A stretch of DNA of 64,000 bases from assembly GCF_016412875.1 (NCBI RefSeq), contig NZ_JAEKPD010000002.1, positions 62,001-126,000 of the forward strand, given 5' to 3'. Each line of letters opens with the position of its first letter. Position 1 is the first letter of the stretch. Shown here piece after piece: positions 7,902-15,407 of this stretch. The notes under the pieces are model-generated. The model had not been told where the DNA came from, made no database searches, and saw only the letters and a list, made by a program, of their open reading frames with translations. This DNA comes from Palleronia pontilimi. Its GTDB lineage: Bacteria; Pseudomonadota; Alphaproteobacteria; Rhodobacterales; Rhodobacteraceae. The translations under genes were made by a program, and so were the position numbers.

Positions 7902-9095
7902 ATGACAGATCAGACCCTTCCCGTCGTGCGGCTCAGGCCCAAGGCCAATGCGCGCGCCATCCGCCATGGCTTCCCGTGGGTGTTCGCCAACGAACTGGTG
8001 GTGGACCGCCGCACGGGCGCCCTGGAAGCGGGAACCATCGCGGTGCTCGAGGATGCCGAGCGCACCCCCATGGGACTGGTCGCGGTGAATCCGGGCTCGA
8101 AGATCATCGCGCGGATGCTCGAACGCGATACCGGCGCGCGCATCGATCGCGACTGGCTGGCCGCGCGGATCGCGCGGGCCCAGGATCACCGTGCCCGGCT
8201 TTACGATGCGCCATTCTACCGGCTGGTCCATGCCGAGGCGGATGGTCTTCCGGGCGTGGTCATCGACCGGTTCGGCGATGCGGCGGTGATCCAGCCGAAT
8301 GCCGCCTGGTCCGAGCGGCTGCTCGACGACCTGGTCGCGGCACTTTGCGAGGTGACGGGCGTCACTTGCGTGGTCAAGAACGCCGCGGGGCGCGCGCGGG
8401 GGCTCGAAGGCCTGGACGAGGACAGCCGCGTGGTGCGCGGGGCGCTGGACGGGCCGGTTCCGGTGGCGATGAACGGCGCCACGTACCTGGCCGACCTGGC
8501 CGGTGGACAGAAGACGGGGCTTTTCTACGACCAGCGCGACAACCATGCCTTCGCGGCCAGGCTGGCGCAGGGCGCGCGGGTGCTCGACGTGTTCTCGCAT
8601 GTGGGCGGCTTCGGGCTAGCCTGCCTTGCGGGCGGGGCCGCGCGGGCGCTTTGCGTGGACGGTTCGGCGCCCGCGCTTGACCTGGCGCGGGCGGGGGCCG
8701 CGGCGGGGGACGTGGCCGAGCGGCTCGAGACGCGGCAGGGCGACGCATTCGCGGTGCTGGAAGACCTGGGCCGAGCGGGGGAGAGCTTCGATGTCGTCAT
8801 CTGCGATCCCCCCGCCTTTGCCCCGTCGAAATCGGCGCGCGAGGCGGGATTGCGCGCCTACGAGCGTGTCGCCCGCCTGGCCGCGCCGCTGGTGACGCGG
8901 GGGGGCTACCTGGGGCTGTGTTCGTGCTCGCACGCGGTCGACCTGCAATCCTTCAGGAACGCTTCCGCGCGCGGGATCGGGCGCGGCGGTCGGCGGGCGC
9001 AGCTCATCCACACGGGCTTTGCGGGACCGGACCATCCGCAATTGCCGCAACTGGCCGAAACGGGGTATTTGAAAGCCCTGTTCTTCCGGGTGTGA
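7902..9095 (+). CDS. Class I SAM-dependent rRNA methyltransferase (RlmI-like)
   Basis: A 397-aa protein with an N-terminal PUA-like RNA-binding domain (about residues 8-80; RLRPKANARAIRHGFPWVF at the start). A central EEHEI-like region follows, then a C-terminal Rossmann methyltransferase. The SAM loop is VLDVFSHVGGFGLAC near 231-245, and the catalytic-type DPPAFAPSK motif lies near 300-308. This is the RlmI/RlmK-like architecture, so methylation of 23S rRNA C5-cytosine is a reasonable inference. The conserved C-terminal cysteine region (LCSCSHAVD, about residues 341-349) is present. I preferred the second in-frame ATG at 7902 because it leads straight into the domain. The next 35 bp carry repeat copies B and C. 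Confidence 0.85.
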   Translation: MTDQTLPVVRLRPKANARAIRHGFPWVFANELVVDRRTGALEAGTIAVLEDAERTPMGLVAVNPGSKIIARMLERDTGARIDRDWLAARIARAQDHRARLYDAPFYRLVHAEADGLPGVVIDRFGDAAVIQPNAAWSERLLDDLVAALCEVTGVTCVVKNAAGRARGLEGLDEDSRVVRGALDGPVPVAMNGATYLADLAGGQKTGLFYDQRDNHAFAARLAQGARVLDVFSHVGGFGLACLAGGAARALCVDGSAPALDLARAGAAAGDVAERLETRQGDAFAVLEDLGRAGESFDVVICDPPAFAPSKSAREAGLRAYERVARLAAPLVTRGGYLGLCSCSHAVDLQSFRNASARGIGRGGRRAQLIHTGFAGPDHPQLPQLAETGYLKALFFRV

Positions 9096-9130
9096 GCCGC
9101 ACCGGGCGGGCCGCATGGTCGCAGGTCATG

Positions 9131-9158
9131 CCGGATATTTGTGAGAACAAAGATGGGG
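9131..9158 (+). repeat. Dispersed intergenic repeat, copy B
   Basis: CCGGATATTTG, spacer TGAGAA, CAAAGATGGGG. It pairs with the inverted copy C just downstream to form a long near-perfect stem with a loop of about 15 bases, located between the methyltransferase stop and the PIN gene start. Confidence 0.8.
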
Positions 9159-9172
9159 AAGGGCGCGCTTTT

Positions 9173-9202
9173 GCCCATCTTTGTTCTTCTCAAATATCCC
9201 GG
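9173..9202 (-). repeat. Dispersed intergenic repeat, copy C (inverted)
   Basis: The reverse-complement orientation of the same element: CCCATCTTTG, then TTCTTCT, then CAAATATCCCGG. Together with copy B it could act as a strong hairpin terminator or attenuator, but there is no U-run after it. It ends 20 bp before the GTG start of the PIN gene. Confidence 0.8.
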
Positions 9203-9222
9203 CGCACCGGGGTGCCAGGGGC

Positions 9223-9765
9223 GTGACGGTGGTGTGTCTGGATGCCTGCGTTCTTTATCCGACCGTGCTGCGCGAGATCCTGATGGGCTGCGCCGCGCGG
9301 CGGCTTTTTCGGCCCGTCTGGTCACCGCGCATCCTTGAGGAATGGGCCCGCGCGACCCGCAAGCTGGGACCCGGGGCCGAGGACGTGGCGCGCGCCGAGA
9401 TCGCCCTGCTGCGCGACCGGTGGCCCGGCAGCGAGGTGACGCCACGGGCCGGGGACCTGGTGCGATTGCATTTGCCGGATGCCGACGACGTCCACGTGCT
9501 GGCCGCCGCGATCGCGGGGCACGCCGAAATCCTGTGCACGTTCAACGCGAAGGATTTTCCCAGGGGCATCCTGGAGCAGGAAGGGCTGCGCAGGCTGGAT
9601 CCGGACCAGCTGCTTCGCGGCTTGCTCGACCGGGACGCCTGGGCCGTGCGCGACGTGGTGACGGGCGTTCACGCGACGGCCGAGCGGTTGTCGGGCGAAG
9701 TCCTGCCGCTGCGCGAACTGTTGAAGCGGGCGCGGTTGCCCAAGATCGGAAAGGCGCTGGGCTAG
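9223..9765 (+). CDS. PIN-domain protein without an evident antitoxin
   Basis: A 180-aa PIN-fold putative ribonuclease. The first acidic residue is in VVCLDACVLYPT (residues 3-14). A second acidic patch is LPDADDVHVLAAAI near 85-98, and NAKDFP near 109-114 gives the last conserved Asp. These fit the metal-binding residues of PIN nucleases. The GTG at 9223 was chosen because the PIN strand beta-1 begins there; an earlier start would translate through repeat copy C. There is no small partner gene on either side, unlike a VapBC pair, so this may be a solitary PIN enzyme rather than a toxin. Its stop shares the palindrome CTAG with the convergent M48 gene. Confidence 0.75.
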   Translation: MTVVCLDACVLYPTVLREILMGCAARRLFRPVWSPRILEEWARATRKLGPGAEDVARAEIALLRDRWPGSEVTPRAGDLVRLHLPDADDVHVLAAAIAGHAEILCTFNAKDFPRGILEQEGLRRLDPDQLLRGLLDRDAWAVRDVVTGVHATAERLSGEVLPLRELLKRARLPKIGKALG

Positions 9766-10445
9766 GCGCGCAGCCACTTGGCTTCGTTGGCCTCGATGGC
9801 GGCGACACGCTCGGCGGTCTTGGGGTGGCTCAGCAGCCAGGCGGGCGCCGTGCCTGAATTGCCGGTCAGCGCGTCGAGCTTGGCGAAGAGCGATTTCTGC
9901 CCGGCCGAGCCGATACCGGACTTGATCAGAAGCGCCGTGGCATAGGCATCGGCTTCGTATTCGTCGCCGCGCGACAGCCCGGCGGCCAAGAGCGAAGCCA
10001 GCGCGTTGGCGATCATCACGCCGATCCCGGGAATGAACCGCCCCAGGATCATGATTAGGGCCGTCCGCAGCGCGTTCTGGCCCGAGAAGTCGATCATCCG
10101 GCGCCGCGAATGGCCCAGCGCCACGTGGCCCAGTTCGTGGGCGATGACCGACGCCAGCTCCGCGCCCGTCACCTCGCCCGACCGGTATTTTTGGTAGAAT
10201 CCGCGGGTGATGAAGATGCGCCCGTCGGGGGCGGCCAGGCCATTCACCGGGTCGATTTCGTAGATGTGGACCTTGATCCGCTCCAGGTCGAGCGCGGCGG
10301 CCATGCGGTCGGTCAGCTCTTTCAGCTGCGGATCGGCCAGCTCGGTGGACTTGGCGTCAAGCTCTTTCGAGGTGCGCCAGACCGAAAAGCGGTACATCGC
10401 AAGCCCGTAGAGGATCGCCAGCAGGATCGGGGTAAACTTCAGCAT
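9762..10445 (-). CDS. M48 family metallopeptidase (membrane-anchored)
   Basis: A 227-aa zinc peptidase. The N-terminal hydrophobic stretch (about residues 4-19) is a membrane anchor or uncleaved signal. The zinc motif HELGH is at 103-107, and the third ligand Glu164 is in DEYEADAYA, as in HtpX/Oma1/LoiP relatives. LSHPKTAERVAAI near residue 207 is the usual M48 C-terminal block. It probably takes part in envelope or membrane protein quality control; a substrate cannot be named. It lies downstream of the DEAD-box helicase on the same strand with a 45-bp gap, and its stop codon overlaps that of the convergent PIN gene in a shared CTAG. Confidence 0.88.
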   Translation of the reverse strand: MLKFTPILLAILYGLAMYRFSVWRTSKELDAKSTELADPQLKELTDRMAAALDLERIKVHIYEIDPVNGLAAPDGRIFITRGFYQKYRSGEVTGAELASVIAHELGHVALGHSRRRMIDFSGQNALRTALIMILGRFIPGIGVMIANALASLLAAGLSRGDEYEADAYATALLIKSGIGSAGQKSLFAKLDALTGNSGTAPAWLLSHPKTAERVAAIEANEAKWLRA

Positions 10446-10490
10446 GCCCCGAATGTGGGGTGTGCGGCCCCCAAGCGCAATGCGGCAAAG

Positions 10491-12494
10491 TCAGCGCGGT
10501 TTGCGCTTGGGCGTGTCGTTTCCCGATGGCCGCTTGCCTTTCGGTCCGGGCTTTCGGGGTTTGCCGCCCTTGCCGCCGGGACGCTCCATCCGTTGCGACG
10601 GATCGGCGGCACCTTTGCGGAAGGTCTTGGCGGGGCTGGCGGGTTTGGCGGCGTCCGGGCGCTTTGCCTTGGGCTTCGCGGGCCGTGTGTCGGGCGCGGG
10701 CTTCACGCCGCCATCGCGGGTGGGGTCGACCGGCGCGGGCTTGTCGAAGCGCGGCTTCGGCTTGGGCTTGGGCGTGTCGGAGGGATGCCAGTCCGCCTTG
10801 GCGGGCTTGGGCTTGCGCGGTTTGCGCTCGGGCATCGCGGCGTCGGCCTGGGGCGCCGGATCGCGGCGCGGGCGCTCGGGCTTCGGGCCACGCGCGGGGG
10901 CGGCAGAGTGGGCGGAACGCTCGGGCGGGGCGTCCATCTGGCGCGCGGTCACGCCCTTTTCGACCTCGCCGCCATCGCCCAGCGCGGAGAGGAACCCGGG
11001 CAGGGCCGAGGCGAGCAGTTCCACGTGGGTTTCGGACGGTTGCACCCGGATCGCGCCGATCTGCGACTTGTCGAGATTTCCCGCGCGGCACAGGAGCGGC
11101 AGGATCCAGCGCGGCTCGGCCCGGTCGTTGCGGCCGACCGACAGGGCGATCCAGGCCGACGGTCCGAAGGGCGCGCGGTCGCGCGGCTCGGGGCGGGTGT
11201 CGGGGGGCGACAGGTCTTCGGGGGCCGAGATCGCGCGGCGATGCAGGCGCAGGAACGCGGCGGCGATGGTTTCGGGCGCGTGCAGGTCCAGCAGGGTGGC
11301 GGCGAAGGCGCGTTCGTCGCCGGTGATCTCGTCGGTCCAAAGGGGATCGGCCAGCAGGCGCGCTTCGTCGGCGCGCAGCACGTCGTCGGCACCGGGCGGT
11401 ACGGTCCATTCGGCGGTGATGCGGGCGAATTTCAGCAGGCGTTCTGTCTTTTTCACCGCCTTGGGCGGCACGATCATGGCCGAGATGCCCTTGCGTCCCG
11501 CGCGTCCCGTTCGGCCGGACCGGTGCAGCAGACCTTCGGCATTGGACGGCAATTCGGCGTGGATCACCAGTTCCAGGTTGGGCAGGTCGATCCCGCGGGC
11601 GGCCACGTCGGTGGCCACGCAGACCTGCGCCCGTCCATCGCGCATGGCTTGCAGCGCGTGGGTGCGTTCGGTCTGCGACAGCTCGCCCGACAGGCTGACG
11701 ACGCGAAAGCCGCGGTTCGACAGGCGCGCGGTCAGGCGGGCCACGGTGGCGCGGGTGTTGGCGAAGACGATGGCATTGGCCGCATCGTGGAAGCGCAGCA
11801 CGTTGACGATGGCGTTTTCCGCATCGCTTTGGGCCACGCGCAGGGCCTGGTAGGTGATGTCGGCGTGCTGCGAGCCCTTGGACACGGTCGAAATGCGGGT
11901 CGCGTCGCGCTGGTAGGTTTCGGCCAGGCGCGCGATCTGTGGCGGCACGGTGGCCGAGAACAGCAAGGTGCGGCGTTCGGGCGGCGCTTCGCCCAGCATG
12001 AATTCGAGATCCTCGCGGAAGCCCAGGTCCAGCATCTCGTCCGCTTCGTCCAGCACGATGGCGCGGATCGACGACAGGTCGAGCGAGCCGCGCGCGATGT
12101 GGTCGCGCAGCCGGCCCGGCGTGCCGACGACGATATGGGCGCCGCGTTCCAGGGCGCGGCGTTCGTCGCGCATGTCCATGCCGCCCACGCAGGACACCAC
12201 GCGGGCTCCGGCCTGGGCGTAGAGCCAGGTCACCTCGCGCATGACCTGCAGCGCAAGCTCGCGGGTGGGTGCGACGATCAGCGCGAGCGGGGCGGCGGCG
12301 GGGGGCAGCGCGTCGGCATCGCCCAGCAGCGTGTTGGCGATGGCCAGGCCGAAGCCCACCGTCTTGCCGGACCCGGTCTGCGCCGAGACTAGCAGGTCCG
12401 CGTCCGAAAGCGACGGGTCTGCGACCGCCTGTTGCACCTCGGTCAAAGTGTCATAGCCCCGCTGGGCGAGGGCGGCCTGAAGTGTCGGGTGCAT
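10491..12494 (-). CDS. DEAD-box RNA helicase, CsdA/DbpA-like, with long basic tail
   Basis: An ATP-dependent RNA helicase, 667 aa. Motif I AQTGSGKT ends at Lys44-Thr45, motif II DEAD is at 149-152, motif III SAT is near 180-182, and motif VI HRSGRTGRAG lies near 320. A DbpA-type RNA-binding region, about residues 430-500, contains a VGRNDRAEPRWILPLL stretch. The last 150 or so residues are low-complexity and rich in Lys, Arg and Pro (KPKPKPRFDKP, GKGGKPRKPG), probably an RNA-binding tail. Roles in ribosome assembly or cold adaptation are known for the family. The ATG at 12492-12494 was chosen over an in-frame start 16 codons upstream because the Q-motif region begins here. Confidence 0.9.
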   Translation of the reverse strand: MHPTLQAALAQRGYDTLTEVQQAVADPSLSDADLLVSAQTGSGKTVGFGLAIANTLLGDADALPPAAAPLALIVAPTRELALQVMREVTWLYAQAGARVVSCVGGMDMRDERRALERGAHIVVGTPGRLRDHIARGSLDLSSIRAIVLDEADEMLDLGFREDLEFMLGEAPPERRTLLFSATVPPQIARLAETYQRDATRISTVSKGSQHADITYQALRVAQSDAENAIVNVLRFHDAANAIVFANTRATVARLTARLSNRGFRVVSLSGELSQTERTHALQAMRDGRAQVCVATDVAARGIDLPNLELVIHAELPSNAEGLLHRSGRTGRAGRKGISAMIVPPKAVKKTERLLKFARITAEWTVPPGADDVLRADEARLLADPLWTDEITGDERAFAATLLDLHAPETIAAAFLRLHRRAISAPEDLSPPDTRPEPRDRAPFGPSAWIALSVGRNDRAEPRWILPLLCRAGNLDKSQIGAIRVQPSETHVELLASALPGFLSALGDGGEVEKGVTARQMDAPPERSAHSAAPARGPKPERPRRDPAPQADAAMPERKPRKPKPAKADWHPSDTPKPKPKPRFDKPAPVDPTRDGGVKPAPDTRPAKPKAKRPDAAKPASPAKTFRKGAADPSQRMERPGGKGGKPRKPGPKGKRPSGNDTPKRKPR

Positions 12495-12684
12495 GGGGAT
12501 CGATCCGTTTGGTCCGCGACGCGCGGAGGGCGCAGCGTCCATAGGCGCGACGCGCCGGGAAGTATAGGGGGAAACCGACGCTGCCTGCGTGCGGAGACAG
12601 GAACGCCGCCCCCGTTGCCGGGGACGGCGCCTCGCCGCTCACTTGTTACAGATGATACCTAACGCGGCGAGCTCGTGGCGGTGG

Positions 12685-13113
12685 TCAGACCATCTTCGCG
12701 TCCATCGTGATCTCGGCACCGGCCAGCACCTTGGAGACGGGGCAGCCTTCCTTGGCGGCCTGGGTCGCCGTGTCGAACTGTTCCTGGGTCGCGCCGGGAA
12801 CCGAGCCGGTGACGTCCAGGTGGATCTTGGTGATCGCGAAACCACCGTCGACCTCTTCCAGCGACACCGTCGCCTTAGTGTCGATGTTGTCGGGCGTCAG
12901 GTCGTGCTGGCCCAGGATCATGCTGAGTGCCATGGAAAAGCACGCGGCATGTGCGGCGCCGATCAGCTCTTCGGGGTTGGTGTTGGTGCCGCCCTCGAAC
13001 CGCGACTTGAAGCCGTAGTTCTGCTTGTCGAGCACGCCGGTTTGCGTGGAAACGATGCCGGTCCCCTCTTTCAGGGGGCCTTTCCAGTTTGCGGTGCCAT
13101 GCTTCTTGATCAT
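12685..13113 (-). CDS. osmC: OsmC family peroxiredoxin
   Basis: A thiol peroxidase for organic hydroperoxides, 142 aa, full length. The redox cysteines are Cys58 in HAACFSMALS and Cys124 in EGCPVSKVL, and PEELIGAAHAACFS is the classic OsmC (not Ohr) signature. EVDGGFAITKIHL in the middle is also OsmC-like. It is divergent from an OhrR-type MarR regulator; the shared 178-bp gap holds overlapping promoter-like elements around one dyad, so peroxide-sensitive repression is the likely control. A near-190-bp non-coding gap (12495-12684) separates it from the helicase; I see no convincing terminator there. Confidence 0.92.
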   Translation of the reverse strand: MIKKHGTANWKGPLKEGTGIVSTQTGVLDKQNYGFKSRFEGGTNTNPEELIGAAHAACFSMALSMILGQHDLTPDNIDTKATVSLEEVDGGFAITKIHLDVTGSVPGATQEQFDTATQAAKEGCPVSKVLAGAEITMDAKMV

Positions 13114-13204
13114 TAGTGTCTCCTTGTTCGAAATGCGTTGCGGTCCCGGAAACGCAGCGCTTTTGTCTTGTGTTCCCGCTTCAGGGTGCGGGGCGCAGAA
13201 ATAA

Positions 13205-13235
13205 GTTTACGCGATATTGTCGTAAACGATATAAG
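13205..13235. promoter_or_regulatory. Divergent osmC/ohrR promoter region with OhrR operator candidate
   Basis: GTTTACG (13205-13211) and CGTAAAC (13221-13227) form a perfect 7-bp inverted repeat around a 9-base centre. On the plus strand TTTACG, 18 bases and TATAAG (13230-13235) read as a promoter for ohrR; on the minus strand TTTACG, 17 bases and TATTTC read as one for osmC. Binding at the dyad would control both. Confidence 0.6.
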
Positions 13236-13291
13236 TTCAGGCGCGGAATGTCAAGGTTGCGATCTGATCGCGCGCGATCTATTTTCGCGGC

Positions 13292-13738
13292 ATGATCGAT
13301 GCCAAGACCACCTGCCTGACGCCCGAGGACATGCTGTGCTTCGACGTCTATGCGCTGAACCACGCCTTCGCGCGGCTTTACAAACCGCTTCTGGCGCCAC
13401 TTGGCCTGACTTATCCGCAATACCTGGCGATGTCGGTCCTGTGGGATACCTCGCCGCTTCCCGTGGGTCGGATCGGGGCGCGCGTGGGGCTTGAGACGTC
13501 GACGCTGACCCCGCTTCTGAAGCGGCTCGAGTTGCAGGGGCTGATCACTCGCACCCGCGCCCGCGACGACGAGCGCCGGGTCGAGATCGGGCTGACCGAG
13601 GCAGGCCGCGCGCTGTCGCAAAGGGCGGTCGACATTCCCGCCTGCGTCGAGCGGGCGACCGGCCTGGACGCGGACGAGATCAGCGCGCTGCGGGCGACCC
13701 TGTCGAACCTGCGCGCGGCGATCGAGCCCGCGGGCTGA
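13292..13738 (+). CDS. ohrR: MarR family organic-peroxide sensor (OhrR-like)
   Basis: A 148-aa winged-helix repressor. Cys16 lies in MLCFDVYALNHAFARLYKP, matching the redox-sensing N-terminal cysteine of OhrR (family knowledge: oxidation of this Cys releases DNA). LTYPQYLAMSVLW precedes the helix-turn-helix at about residues 58-85 (VGRIGARVGLETSTLTPLLK), followed by a basic wing (TRARDDERRVEI). The divergent neighbour is osmC, rather than ohr as in the founding examples. The DNA target is probably the dyad at 13205-13227. Additional cysteines at residue 8 and near residue 116 could serve in disulphide formation. Confidence 0.88.
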   Translation: MIDAKTTCLTPEDMLCFDVYALNHAFARLYKPLLAPLGLTYPQYLAMSVLWDTSPLPVGRIGARVGLETSTLTPLLKRLELQGLITRTRARDDERRVEIGLTEAGRALSQRAVDIPACVERATGLDADEISALRATLSNLRAAIEPAG

Positions 13739-13751
13739 TCGCGGAGCGGCC

Positions 13752-14045
13752 TTAGTCGATGGTGCGCTGCTCGCGGCGGATCGACCATTCGATCAGGATA
13801 CGCCACAGCTCTTCGGCCAGGTCCGGATCCAGCGCCTTGTCGCGGGCCAGCGCGCGCACGTTGTCGATCACCTGCGCCACGCGATCCTCGGCGCGGGCGG
13901 GGATGCCTTCGCCGGGCTTCAGCTGAACCGCGCGATCGATATGCGCGGCGCGCAGGGCCAGAAGATCCACCAGTTCGCCGTCGATCCGGTCGATCCGGGA
14001 CCGAAGCTCGGCCATGGTGCTGCATTCCTGCGGGTCGTATCGCAT
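13752..14045 (-). CDS. Chorismate mutase (AroQ class)
   Basis: A 97-aa all-helical AroQ-type chorismate mutase domain, converting chorismate to prephenate. It has the expected three-helix pattern: RSRIDRIDGELVDLLALRAAHID in helix 1 (Arg near the active site), GIPARAEDRVAQVIDNVRAL in the middle, and EELWRILIEWSIRREQ in the last helix. Its short, stand-alone form resembles PchB-like mutases in alphaproteobacteria. Its ATG overlaps the stop of the VWA gene by one base (TGATG), implying translational coupling. I chose the start at 14045 because the longer reading would lie inside the VWA gene. Confidence 0.88.
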   Translation of the reverse strand: MRYDPQECSTMAELRSRIDRIDGELVDLLALRAAHIDRAVQLKPGEGIPARAEDRVAQVIDNVRALARDKALDPDLAEELWRILIEWSIRREQRTID

Positions 14046-15229
14046 CAGCTCAGCGCCTTCATTCCGCGCGACAATCCTTCCAGCGTCATCGGCACCATCC
14101 GGTCGGGTCCGAAGATCTGGCGGATCATCTGGGTGGACTGGGTGTAGCCCCAGTATTTTTCGGGGGTGGGATTGATCCACAGGTGGCCGGGCCACTGGTC
14201 GCGGGCGCGGGTCAGCCAGGCCTCGCCCGATTCGGCGTTCCAGTGCTCGTTGGCGCCGCCGGGATACGCGATCTCATAGGGGCTCATGGCGGCGTCGCCC
14301 ACGAAGATGCAGCGCCATTCGGGACCGTATTTGTGCAGGATGTCCCAGGTCGGGGTCTGCTCGGTCCAGCGGCGGCGGTTGTCGCGCCAGACGCCTTCGT
14401 AAAGGCAATTGTGGAAGTAGAATTGTTCGAGATGGCGAAACTCGGACTTGGCGGCCGAGAACAGGTCCGACACCGATTGCACGTGGTCGTCCATGGAGCC
14501 GCCCACGTCGAGAAACAGCAAGACGCGCACGGCGTTGCGCCGCTCGGGGCGGGTCTTGACGTCGAGGTATCCCTGCGATGCCGTCGAGCGGATCGTGCCG
14601 GGCAGGTCGAGCTCTTCCGCGGCACCTTCGCGGGCCCAGCGGCGCAGGCGCTTCAGCGCGACCTTGATGTTGCGCGTCCCAAGCTCGCGGTCGTCATCGA
14701 GATTGCGGAACTCGCGCTTGTCCCAGACCTTCACGGCGCGGCGGTGGCGCGACTCGTGCTGGCCGATACGGACGCCTTCGGGGTTGTAGCCATAGGCGCC
14801 GAAGGGCGAGGTGCCGGCGGTGCCGATCCACTTGTTGCCGCCCTGGTGGCGTCCCTGCTGTTCGCGCAGGCGCTCCTGCAAGGTCTCCATCAGCTTGTCG
14901 AAGCCGCCCAGCGCCTCGATCTCGGCGCGTTCTTCGGGGCTGAGGTGCTTTTCGGCCATCTTGCGCAGCCAGTCGTCGGGCAAGTCGACCGCGTTCATCA
15001 CCGCCTCGGCCGGGATCGCTTCGATGCCCTTGAACGCGGCCGCGAAGGCCAGGTCGAAGCGGTCCAGGTGCGCCTCGTTCTTCACCAGCGCGGTGCGGGA
15101 AAGGTAGTAGAAGCCATCGACGTCGTAGGTGACGAGCCCGGTCTTCAGAACGGCCAGGAAATCCAGGAATTCGCGCAGCGACGCGGGCACCTTGTGGGCG
15201 CGCAATTGCTCGAAGAAGGGCAGGAACAC
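14045..15229 (-). CDS. VWA domain protein (CoxE-like)
   Basis: A 394-aa protein with a C-terminal von Willebrand A domain. The MIDAS motif DVGGSMDDHV is at 241-250 (DxGxS), preceded by the strand VRVLLFL. The N-terminal half is helical with conserved acidic segments. CoxE-type VWA proteins work with MoxR AAA+ ATPases as chaperones for metal-centre insertion or complex maturation (family knowledge). The MoxR partner is probably the gene at 17884-18723 in the same strand run. Translation starts at GTG (15229), 10 bp after the small membrane-protein gene, and is coupled to the chorismate mutase downstream. The physiological client is unknown. Confidence 0.85.
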   Translation of the reverse strand: MFLPFFEQLRAHKVPASLREFLDFLAVLKTGLVTYDVDGFYYLSRTALVKNEAHLDRFDLAFAAAFKGIEAIPAEAVMNAVDLPDDWLRKMAEKHLSPEERAEIEALGGFDKLMETLQERLREQQGRHQGGNKWIGTAGTSPFGAYGYNPEGVRIGQHESRHRRAVKVWDKREFRNLDDDRELGTRNIKVALKRLRRWAREGAAEELDLPGTIRSTASQGYLDVKTRPERRNAVRVLLFLDVGGSMDDHVQSVSDLFSAAKSEFRHLEQFYFHNCLYEGVWRDNRRRWTEQTPTWDILHKYGPEWRCIFVGDAAMSPYEIAYPGGANEHWNAESGEAWLTRARDQWPGHLWINPTPEKYWGYTQSTQMIRQIFGPDRMVPMTLEGLSRGMKALS

Positions 15230-15239
15230 CGCGCCTGCC

Positions 15240-15407
15240 TCAGGCCAGCAGCCGCTCGACGACGAGGGTCGCGATCAGGCCCAGAAGCGCCCCCGCGATG
15301 CCCGCTCCGGCCGCGTATTGCGCCATGTCCTTACGATTGCCACCACGCTTGCGGGCCGTCGTGATGCCCCACGCGATGCCGAGTGCGATACCGGCCAAAA
15401 CGATCAC
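15240..15407 (-). CDS. Small (55-aa) two-helix membrane protein
   Basis: Begins at GTG 15407 with an AAGGAG Shine-Dalgarno nine bases upstream. The product has two hydrophobic helices (about residues 2-15, VLAGIALGIAWG, and about 33-50, GAGIAGALLGLIATLVV) joined by a basic loop (TTARKRGGNRKDMAQ). It overlaps the stop of the DUF2927 gene by 4 bp (GTGA) and ends 10 bp before the VWA start, so it is firmly embedded in the operon. Proteins like this next to VWA genes in Rhodobacteraceae are sometimes labelled apolipoprotein acyltransferase, which the size does not support. Its function is unknown. Confidence 0.72.
   Translation of the reverse strand: MIVLAGIALGIAWGITTARKRGGNRKDMAQYAAGAGIAGALLGLIATLVVERLLA

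Noticed and set aside
9223-9765. A VapBC-type toxin-antitoxin pair
   Set aside because: Only the PIN protein is present. The upstream gap holds repeats and no small antitoxin-like frame with a Shine-Dalgarno.
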